From NCBI RefSeq assembly GCF_023343835.1, contig NC_064433.1, positions 52,728,871 to 52,792,870 on the forward strand: a DNA stretch of 64,000 nt, in the 5' to 3' direction. This DNA comes from Lagopus muta (lineage: Eukaryota; Chordata; Aves; Galliformes; Phasianidae). A model generated the notes under the pieces. The model made no database searches. It worked only from the letters and a program-made list of their open reading frames with translations, and was not told the origin of the DNA. Of this stretch, positions 49,703 through 61,700 are shown piece by piece (the stretch's first letter is position 1; every line of letters begins with the position of its first letter). The translations under genes were made by a program, and so were the position numbers.

Positions 49703-52700
49703 CTGATAATTTAAAATCAGTATTTATAATTCAAGACACTACTGCTGTACTTCTATAAATTCAGGAAAAGGTGTTTTGTTTGGCTGGTTTGGGTTTTGGT
49801 GTTGTTTTTTTTTTCTTTTAATTACCTGGTTGCATTAAGTGTGACTGTTGATTGTCTCCATGAGCATAGCGTAAGATACTGCTTGCTTGACAGTAACCTG
49901 TTCAGATACAGTAGATGACAAATCAAATTCAGAACTTTAGAAAGCATGGTTACATTACTAACACTAACAAAAAGGGCAGTTTCTTCTCCATCAAGAAAAA
50001 TCCTCAGACAGACTGTCCTGAATGTATTAAGTGCACACAGTCAAACACTGCATTTGTAGCAAACAGATTAAGGCAGTCTGTTCGGACACAGTAAAATACT
50101 GTAAGTTGTTCCAAAATTTAGCATTGGCACTGTGAGTTCCCCTCTTCCTTTTAAACTATTTGGTTACAGAAATAATAACAAATCCTCAGCCTAATGAAGC
50201 TGTAGAAAAACAAAACAAATAGATAAAAGCTATTTGAAAAAGCAGGCCAAATTAGCAAGAGCAGCTGCAGTTTCTTGTTCTGTTGTACTCTGCTTATGTT
50301 CTGCATGTTTAAACAAAACAAAGATTACAACCTTTCATGATGAATAAACATACACTGGGAATACAGTTGTGCTCTGTTAGCTTGCAACTTTGACCACTAC
50401 AAGCCACATTTTACATTTTTGTGGAGTGACCAGAAGTTTGCTTACGCATTACAAAAATTTCCAGCAAAAAAAACAAAAACAAAAACACCTGTGGAATTTC
50501 ATTATATATGGAAGAGTGTTAATGAAATCAGGGAAAAGGTAATGTGCATTTTGCAGTCAGATATACAAAGTGAACTCATCTTCCAGTGTCATTCATTTAA
50601 AATAAACCTAGAATACATTTCAGTAATTTGTTTTGTTTAGTCACACTTGTGATTCCCTTCACTTCCAAACATACCTATCCAGAACAATATTGATATTTCA
50701 GAGGTAAAGGTAAGTTCACTCTAAGAAACAATTTTTATGTTTCAAGAACAGAAACAAGGCCAGCTCAAGCTTAGACAGCAACTTCCACAAAAAATTATCC
50801 ATCTTATTTTCATGTTCTGTCCATTTTTTTCCCTACTTGCACAGATTTGCAGATCCTGTACAGATGGGCACGCCCACAGTACCTTGCTGCTGAACTCCAC
50901 TTCCTCCTGTATGAGAGTCTCCCAGGGCACATGACTGAACTCCAACTGTTTGACCATCTCCAGTTCCCAGCTGAGCTCCTAGTGAAGCAGGAAAAAAAAC
51001 CAAAACAACAGCATTCCAATTTGGCAAATCCAACTGTTTGATATGTGTTGAGAAATTACTTTGAGAAAAGGAAAAACATGAATAAAATTTTTCTATAAAT
51101 ATAATAAAAAGTTAGAGATTTAACACTGTATACAAATACTACCAACACTGAATAAAACTGGAAGCAATTAAGTTGCTCCAGAAACTGTCTTGTGAGAACA
51201 GCTCTCTTACAACACACAGTGCCAGGGCCTTACACAAAGACATTTCAGCTATTCAGTTCCAGTATTTCTATGTATTAAAAAACAGTATGACTGACCTCCT
51301 GCACTGCTGCAACCAGAAATGCTTTCTCCTGGTGAAAAACTCATTAGGCCACCATTTCCATTTCCATTGGGGTTAGAAGGCACTGTTGCAAGAAGACCTA
51401 AGCAATGAAATAAGATATGTAGCCATAAAGACATAAACCAAACAAAACAATTAAAGGTAGCATCCGTTGTTCTCATGGCAGGCAATTCTCCATCCTCATT
51501 CCAAGTAGTCCAAGTATCCTTTATAATAGGACATCTCTCTCTCTCCCCTGCTGCTGAGATCTTCACAGGTAATTCAGTTACATAGCAGGCATTTTCCACA
51601 TAATGTTCTGCATACATTTTCTAGTATATATTAGTTACAAGTGCCACTAGATTGCATTGGACTGCAGTGTATCCCGATTCAATATCTAGTATTATCTGAA
51701 TAAAGACTACTTACAGCCTCCTGAACAATCTACATGCATGTGGTTTTCTTTCCAGAGAAAAGGCAAAGGTCCTTCCTAACTGAAATTAGGCAGAATGTTA
51801 ACAGAGGCTGCAGTAGTTTTATCTGAATAACAGCACTTGAAAATATATCGTATGACTGAAGTTATGAATAACATTTTCTATCCAGTGGTGTTAAAACTGA
51901 GCTGTACAAGAGTAACATAATATTCAGAAGAACATACGCTGGTCAGTTTAATTAACCAGAAGTTTCCATAAATCCAGAGAAAATTTTCTGGACAAGATTT
52001 GTGCAGTCCACTTTAGCTCTTTTGACCCTCTTGGTTGTATTTAATATTTTCATTTATTTGGCTGTACAACCCTGGTTGCAACACTGAGTTCACACCTATC
52101 TATGGGATGAAATCATTAGCTGCTAGAAGGCAAGATACATCTACAAATAAATGAAGCCAATAGCCTACAGCCATACCCAGTCCTCTGTATCGTGAAAGCT
52201 GCTGGTAAATTTGTTTCATCCTCTCAATATTCAGACGACTTGCTTCCGCATGGTTTACCATTGGTTTGGGATAGTTAACTCCTATGACACATTTTGCAGC
52301 TTTCTGGACGCTCTCTGGGGCATTCCAAGGATCATAGATGTATTTTGCAGGGAAACCTCTAAGTACAGGCAAATAACGTCTTAAAAAAAAAAAAAAGAAA
52401 AAAAAACAAACCATTTTAAATATTGAGCTATTTGGCAATGTCAGTGAATTTACTGAAAATTCTGGAGTGTGAGTTACCTGATGTAATCTCCATTTGGGTC
52501 AGTTCTTCTGCCAAAACCCACTGGACAGTAGCAGTGAAAAAACTGCTGAAAGAAGGAACTACAGGACAGCCACATCCAGCTTCCAGCATTCACACTCCAA
52601 TCTGCATCAAGTAAGAGCTCTTCAAAGACCTCAAGAAATTAGGGCAACAGGTTAGTCTGAACATGGCACATCTTTGAAACACTTGCTTCTCAAGAACGAA

Positions 52701-55700
52701 TGGGAGTCCTCAATTCCAAAGGCAGTCCAGCTCTCCAATGGCACAACATTCGCAGAACGCTCAGTACACGGTTGCAAATACTTACCTAAATGCCAAACTC
52801 AAGAACAAAAGTGTGATAACCCGTTGTGATTTTTACCCTGTGAACAAAACTTGGAGACATCTCAGAAAGGGAAGACTGGAAAGTTGTACATCTTTGCTAA
52901 TATAACCTTCAAAAAAAAAATACCCTCAAAGGATGGCTTGCCTATAAGTGCATTTGTTGCTCTTGGAAGAGCTGCTGCCTCACGTTACAACTGAGTAAGC
53001 TTTGCTCATTTCTACAAAGCAGGAAACACAAGGAACTTTCCCAACTCTGACTGCCAGTCTATATACCTCTACGTGTGCATTCACTAGGTGAGGAGGCCAA
53101 CAAGTGAAAATCCAGAGTTTCAAGATACAAAAAAGTAATTCAGGAGCTGTATTCTTGAAGGCCACTAGTTAATCTAGTGATCCAAGGACACACACTTAGA
53201 GATGTATGAACCAACGAGACAAAAACCATCTTCTGTGGTCATTACTATTTGTATTAAAAATAATATATGAGGAAATAGATCTAAATTTGAAACTCAATCC
53301 TTCCAAAGCTTTCAAGTTCTAGCATTTTTTGTTTGTTTTTAATTAATATAGACAAGCCCATCATGCATTAAAAAGTTTATCTGCTCACTGATCACATGAT
53401 CTAATGATGCAGGCTAAAAAGAAAGAAACTTTATTCTTTGAAGGAGAACCTGGGAGTTCTCTAAAAAGTTCTATAAGGGAGTTCTATAAAAGGAGTGTAC
53501 AAAATAGTTTCCCAAATAGTTAATTCTTTAGCCTGTTTTTCCAAGTCCTCATTTCCCTTTCAAACTTGCACTGCATCCAAACGTTTTAAAGAATCATCAT
53601 CATTTTTCTTCACATTAAGATTCTAAAACAAGATAACACTAACCAAGATCTCTCTCTATACAGAGAAGTATTCATGCTATTTTTGTAACACCTGGTGTAT
53701 ACTGCAATGTTTTCAAGCAATTAGAGATATTTAAGCATGAGTTGATTAAAAACAACCCTATTTTTCAAGTAATTGCCTAACAACATAGCAAGATTTTTAG
53801 ATGAACATTAAATGCTTGCACTCAGCTGCTCCCCTAGATGCTGCCATGCAATAAGACTTAAAATCACATTTCCTCAGAAGGCCAGGTTAGCATTTGCTAG
53901 CTATGGATGTACTGAAGTAACACCCTTTGACTGCACAAGTCTGGTCCGTCTGTATACATGCACTGTTGCAAAAGTAGCACTCATCTGTAAAACACAGCCT
54001 TTTCATCTGGCTGAATTACCTGTGCATATTTATCTTCAATGAACTGTAAAAGGAAAATTCCTAAGACAGCTTATGTCCTTATGTAATCAAGACTTCCCTT
54101 TTAATTGAAGTGTGTTTACTTGCAGCTGATCTATTAAGGGAGATGAAATTTCATAAGACTGGATGCATATATAAAATGCAAGCTCAAAATTCAGAGGACA
54201 AGTACATTTATAAAAAACATAAAATAAAAAAAATATTTGTCACTATCATTATCATCATCCAGTGAAAGAAGGGTGACCCTTCCAAAAAAAAAGTAGAACT
54301 TTCGATTGAAGTGATAAGATTAAGTTACCACATTCTTTTGTTCAGAGGACTGATGCATGCGCTTTCAACTTCAGCATCTCCTGGGTATTTGCATGGAAAT
54401 CAATTGCACTGAAACTACAGCTAAATGGCATTGCCCATACTGACCCTTCTAACATAAGGTGAAGGGACAGAAGTAGCTAAAGGGACACTCTCAGCTCTTA
54501 GTCTTCTCCCTTTAATTCCTGTGTTCTTCCTTAGCAGGGAAGCCAACATACATTGTGAGCAGGAACAGTTCATGAAACATGACTATAAAGACAATTTCAA
54601 CTACAGGGTTTAACTATACTTCTTAAAATCATAGAATCCTTAGAGTTGGAAGGGACCTCTGAGGGCCATCTAGTCCAACTGCCCTGCAACGAACAGGGAC
54701 ACCACAGCTAGAGCAGGCTGCCAAGGGTCTTATCTATCCTCACCTTGAGAGTCACCAGGGATGGGGCATCAGCCACAAAATGTATAAATATAAATCAAAA
54801 TTCAAAACCAAGAATGAGAAAGAATACCTTCATTCCTTCCTCCCAGCTAATCCAGAGGTCACCTCGAGTCAAAAAGCATGCCACAGCATGCCGAGCTAAG
54901 TGGTGAATCCATCCTTCTTGACGAAGCTGCGTCATAATTGCATCAATCCAAGGAAAACCTGTCCTGCCTTCTGCCCATTTGGCCAAAGCCTCAGGATTCT
55001 TATCCCACGGAATTTGAACACAGATAGGATTCCCCTCCATTTTATCAAACCGTGGATTGTTAGTTGCCGCTGTGTAGAAAAATTCACGCCATAACAGCTG
55101 GCCATAGAGGGAGAGGGGAGGGGAGCTGTTCTTTTTTACCTGAAGATTATCAAAGGAAAACATTTTATCAGGAAAAGATAGAGGAAAAAAAAAAAAATCA
55201 CAACATTTAAGAATTTAAGGCCATATGAGGAGAGGCTGAAGGAGCTGGGAATGTTCAGCCTGGAGAAGAGGAGGCTCAGGGGGGACCTCATTGCTCTCTA
55301 TAACTTCCTGAAGGGAGGTTGTAGTGAGCTGGGGGTCGGCCTCTTCTCTCGTGTCATTAGTGATAGGACCAGGGGGAATGGTTTCAAGCTGCGGCAGGGG
55401 AAATTCAGGCTGGACATGAGGAAGTATTACTTTTCAGAAAGGGTGGTCAGGCACTGGAATGGACTGCCCAAGGAGGTGGTGGAGTCACCGACCCTGGGGG
55501 TGTTCAAGGAAAGGCTGGATGTTGTGTTGAGGGACATGGTTTAGTAGGAGCTATTGGGAATAGGTGAACGGTTGGACTGGGTGATCTTTTAGGTCTTTTC
55601 CAACTTTGGTGATTCTATGATTCTATGAATGTGTAGCTGATGGTGTAGAATCATACCTTTTTGTACAGGTCCGTTAATTTGAAATAAAAGAGTCGACAGG

Positions 55701-58700
55701 ACAAACAGCCAAAGCGGAGGTAGGGACTAAGCCCTGTAGGACTTGCCAGAAGGGAATTGGCGTTCATACGTGGTCTTTCAAAGTTTGCTACCCAAGCCTT
55801 AAAAAAAAAAAAAAATAGACCCAAAACACTCTACCATCAGATTACAGAGCAGGTAACAAAAGTTAGCAAGCTTACAGGGAGAAATCATGCACAAACAGTA
55901 ACCGAGTCCACATGCTGAACAGGTGATCACATCATGTTGGAGCTAAGGTGATCAAATGTTCAAGGAGCTCTCCTCAAATCAGCAGAATCTCTAGTAAATA
56001 ATTCACCTCAATGAAGAAGGTGTGAACTGTCCTCCAGAACTACTTATCCCTTCTCTAAACACAGAGGAAACCGCGACAGTTCACAGTACATTAGCTTTTA
56101 GAGAAACTGCCCTTCAAAGGTATGAGAAGCATTTCAAGTAAGGTTATCACCAAAGAAAAAACAAATCCATTTCTCAAAACAAACAGTAGCATGACAGACT
56201 TTCTCTAAAAGTTCAAGTAGTGACAGTTTGGTGTCATCTTTTAAAACTAAGAAACTGCAACTTGATTTACACCATTATACAAAGGCCCTGAGTATGAAGG
56301 GTTATTTTTTGTTTCTTTCTGGTGTTTTTCAGAGGGGAGGGGGCTGATAGTTAAAAAGAAGAAAACCCAATTTGTTCAGTTCTCCTTACGTTTCATTACT
56401 GAGAACAACTCTATTTTCCAGATACTTCACGTTCACAACATTATGAAATATACCTTTCGTTCTAGATGCCTTTCCAGTCGTGTGAGAGCTTCTGTTTCTC
56501 CCCCAGGCCATACTGCAGAAGGCAGACCATCTGTATCAAAACCTGAAAAACAAATTGAAACAAGGAAAGTCCTTGTTTGTCTCTACTGAAGGGCAATAAA
56601 TTCTAAAGTATTGATACTTGATGGCATATTATTACATGCTGAGAACAGCCCTAAGATGGACATGTGGCAAAGTACAAGTTCTATAGCAGTTCACAACCAA
56701 GTTTTACCAAACTATGTTCAACAGCTCCAACTTGCAGGAAAATGCATTTTTTACATTCCACTATAAAGTTTAATGCTGAATGATTTTACTTCAATTCCAC
56801 TACTTTTGTTTTTGTCCAAAGTGACCTTCCATTCATTTTCCAAATTATTTTCAAGTTTCCAGCTCTGCAGTATATTGGTTATCTCTAATCTACGACTTTT
56901 ACTTTTTTATTACCTCACTAGTAGCATCCATGCTACCTTCAGAACTAACATCCCTATGTTTCATTGACTGACATACGTAACAGATTGGAATTACGATTAG
57001 AAATTCTGCTGCAGAAGATGAAAAAGAGGCAAGCTTTTTTCCTCTCCCTCTCCCCTAAGGACTGTTCACCAGGTACATGAGATAATGTGTTTAGTGAGAT
57101 CTTTCTTTCTGAAGAAGGTTTCGAAAGACAGAGCAGCAAGAGCACAGCCAAAATTTGTGCAGAACCTTTTCTTAGAAATTTGGTGGTCATGCTGCATTTG
57201 TTTGTATATATTTCTGATGTTGAAATTTATACAAACAAGAGATTTTAGAATCTTCTAAAATAATTATTTGCCTCATTATCATCTTTTATGGTATCTCAAG
57301 ACAAGCTTTTGGGGCTTTGTTTTAAGTTAGACTTTTTGTTGTAAAGTGATAGATCGATGACAAAACACAAGGTCACCAAACACATATAAAGCAAAGAAAT
57401 AATAAAAGACTGCAGCAGCTTGATGATGACTTGGTATCTCGAGAAAGTGGCTGTGCTGTACTTCAAGAAGCTCAACAGTACTTTGTGTAGTTCGATCCGC
57501 CTGACCTCCCATTTAATCAAAACACCTAGAATGCACAGAGCTCATTATCCTTTTTTGTTCTATTTGTTTGTCATAATTGCCACCAGCTAACAATTAACCA
57601 GAAATAGAACCTCTTTCATGTGGTTATTTTAGATATTACGCTTTCAGTGGTAGGCTCCTTCTCTACTCCTTCCTCAACATCTAAACAGCATAAGAACTTA
57701 CCTAGCTCTTCAAGTGACGGGACACCGTATTTCTCATCGTGGTCATCAGAAACTGGAGTGGTGCATTTCTGCATTACCTCTGGGGTTATAGTTTCCACTG
57801 GCATCTCCAGTGGTTCCATCCTACTAATTAGAGTCTGGAATCGTTTGTATGTAAGAGGTGGCTGTCCTCCATTTAATTCTATTATTCTGGTTTTAAAAGG
57901 AAAAAAGAATAAAAACAAAGTATGTTAGACAACAGGATACTACAACTTTTTTTGGCTGTTTTTTTGTTTGTTTGTTTTTAATATATACATCTAGACAGGC
58001 AGAAAAAATGTTGTGCTATAAAGACAGATATACATGATAATCCAGACAATTTGCACCTTAATTCTAAACCATCGTTTTGTTCTCACTGGGAAAACATAAA
58101 TCAACTGTTCAAAACCAAGTTAATTAATCTTAACTTCTGGGTTGAGGAAAGTTCCTTAAGAACGAGAAGACTGCAGCAACATAGGTGAGTTAGCATGATC
58201 TTAGTAAGATGCATCCATCTGCATAAAAATATAGCATTATTCTACTCTGGCATTCAGGGCAGAGTTCAGTGTTACAGCTGAAGTAATACTGAGAAAAGAT
58301 TAGGCTGCCATTTACGTGCAATGACTTGTCAAAACACAGTTTTCACTTTCTGCACTGCCCACCCTCAAATCTGTAATCTTGGAAACAGGAACAGCTCAAG
58401 AAATAACTTAAAGCAGTAAACAGAATCAACTGCTCACTTACGGGCAGGGGGAAATGAGAAGGAATTTTGACAGAGGGGTGGATTTTCAATTTAAGATTTA
58501 AAAACAGCCACTGGTTTCAAATCAGTGCAATTATTCCCTTCCCCCCAGCGCATCTAGCAATTTCCCATACACATGGCTTATGACACTAAAACCAGCATCT
58601 ACCATAACAAATTACTTACTGTTAAGAGAAGCCCAGTCACGTTTTTGAACAGTTTGCAGATTATGTTTCTATAATAAGGAGCTAACAATAATCCATTTAA

Positions 58701-61700
58701 ATAGATCTTTGGAATAATAAACACCACATTAAGTAACAGAACACAGGGATATCAAACAATCCCCAGAGCATCACTGGATGCATAACTTACAGAAAACAGT
58801 TTTGGGAAAAAAAAAATTGAGGACCTTTTGCTAACTTGCATAGAAATGAAATTGAGACAGAACAAACTAAAACTAAACAAAAACAGATAGCAGTTGTCAG
58901 AAGTGACAGTTGTTTGCACCACTTCACTATTAATTCAGAAAACTAACATTATTGTCAAAAAGAACACAGAATCAAGTCTACATTTCATAGTTTTCTGTAT
59001 CAATTTTGGAGATGCAAAATTCTGCTCAGTGTGCAATAAAATTTGTACGAATAGATGGAAGAATAAAAAATATAAAACAAATGTGTAGTTAGGAAGAATG
59101 AAAAGTGTTCTATATAGAAATTAGCACACGCTGTATAGAAGATACTGTATAAAAGCCATACTTTTTTTTATAAAACCAGAGGTAATGGTAACTTACTTGT
59201 CTAGGTCATATAACGTGTGAGAAATTCGAACGATGACCTCCACTCCAGCTTCACTAGCCAGCTTCTTAATTGCTGCATCTCTCTCCTTCCCAAATGGCTC
59301 AGAATCATATTCAATAGAGAGTTTTGCAATGCTCCATTCCTGAAACACAAAACAAATATGTGGTCCTTCAGCAAACCAGCTGATTGATAGAGTGAGGAGA
59401 AGAAGAATGGAAAGGGCATGTTGTAACACCAGCTATTGTCTGTGGAGATAAAATACACAAAGGTACAAAATACAGAGATATAGATGCCCTGACTGACAAA
59501 AAAAGCAGCCAACATTCTGATATCTAGGTTGGAATCAGAACAAAAAAAGCCTCTATTGATCTGCCCCATTACATTTCCACAGAAGCTTTGAAAATTCAGC
59601 TTTAACTTTAGGATCCACATACTTAAGAGTCATAACAGAAGGAAAAGACGACACAGGCTGTCTTCTGGACATCTTTGAGTAGTGGTATCTTGCTGCTCTG
59701 CAAGCTCTTCACATATGCCTGTTAACTTCAGCAGCAGAGCTGAAGTTTCTCTTTTTCCTTCCTGTTCCAAACTCTCCAGCCACCAAGTCCTACAAATGCT
59801 GTAATTAAGCTCACAGCAATGAGCAGGGGAAAAGAACCAAAGGAAGGCATCACTCACAAAGCTGTGGTTTCTGCAACAGCAGAAAATAGGTGAGGTGAAG
59901 TGTGCACAAATGATCCTTCAAAGACATTTTGTCCATCAAACTATAAAGAAGCACTCTTCTAAACCCAGTTATCTTAATCAGGAGACCTAAACACACCAGC
60001 CAGACTATTTCAGAGAGCTAGACTTACATCAGAGGCACAGGGATACAACACTGTTAACTTAGGCCATTGCTTCACTTCTTGACTCCTTAGCCCTCACGTA
60101 GATGGAGCATAGGTACAGTACTTAGAATAAACACCTCTAGGGAATGTGTGGCATCCTTCCACCCTTACATCTGCCAACACTGACACAGCAGGCCCCAAAC
60201 CCTTTAGCAGCCTCACTCACTCTTACACAATGTTTATTTTACATTTGGTGGTGTAGAAACCATCCATTTGACAGCTGGCAGCACATTTTCTTGAACCCTT
60301 CTTTCCTCTGGCACGTTGAAATCATGAAAAAAAGCACCCAAGGGCCAGAACCACACTGCACTTCTGTCTCTGTGCACTACTCCAGAAGATGACAACCTAC
60401 TGTGCTTTCAGTAGCAATACCAGCAGTAGTGCTGAGAACGGGTGACACTAAATTAAGTCTTAAGGGAAGCAAAGGTGTTCATAGGGATTGAAAGTGGGCA
60501 GGAAAGAAGAACACAAATCTCTCCTGCTCTACCAAAAATCCTAGAGTCCTTTTAGTCCTTAATAACAATTAAAATATATCAGTGCTCTGTCTTTTGAAAA
60601 TATTAACCTTCAACCTGTGAAAAGGAGAGCCCTACTAAAAAAAATAGCCATGAAATATTCACCCCCAGGCATCTTGGATTAGGTTTCTGACACAAGAGTT
60701 TACAGAAATTCCACTACCTTCTATCATTATTGGCTTGAAGATAGCACCTTCCAGATAAAATGTGTCAGAACTGTTGATCACCTTTATGAGACATTTAATG
60801 AGAATGATCTGAAAAACTTGATTCAAGGTTGCACATCACCCATTGCAGGGCAAGTACCTGATGTACAGATTTCTGCTCTGGCACAAGAGGCTACGAGAGT
60901 AACTGTATGAGATACATACATACATGCTCAAGGTAGACTTCAGCTGAAAGACTAACACGCCCAAGAGATAAAACAGTGTCTCTTACTTGTCCTGCCTGGT
61001 GTTGAAGACTTGATAATTAAATCTCTTGAGAAAATAGTCTTTGCAGAAAAAGACATTTTTTCCAATCTTGCTCAATCACCTCAATCCAGTCATTCCATAA
61101 AACCTTTTAAAAATCAGTATGCAAACACACTGAGCAGCCTGGAGAAGAGAAGGCTCCAAGGAGACCTGATAGTGGCCTTCTAGTACCTGTAGGGGACCTA
61201 CAGGAAAGCTGGGGAGGGACTTTTTAAATAAGGGTGTGTAGGAACAGGACGAGGAAAAATGGATTTAAACTGGAAGAGAGCAGATTTAGTCTAAATATCA
61301 GGAAAAAATTCTTTACTGTGAGGCTGGTGAGACACTGGCACGGGCTGCCCAGCGAGGTTGTGGATGCCCCCAGCCTTGAGGCATTCAAGGCCAGCCTGCA
61401 CGGGGCTTTGAGCAGCCTGGTCTAGAGAGAGGCATCCCTGCCTATAGCTGGGACCTACATCATCTTAAAGCTCCCTTCCAACCCAAACCACTCTTTGATT
61501 CTACGGTTCATTTCCACTATCCTATTATAGTATTACTTTAAGCACACTATTATCCGGTAAGAAATTACTATCAGTAGCAATTTCTCAAGTTTGGATTTCT
61601 TGATAAAACTCTTTCCTGCAAAAAAAATTGAAAAGCAATTTACGATGAAAGGAGTTTGATATCATTAATTACCATGTAAAGAACAGGAATCTGACAAAAT

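Noticed and set aside
55251-55544. 97-codon plus-strand frame as a gene antisense to CRY1
   Set aside because: It is the retained ORF2 C-terminal remnant of a CR1 element.
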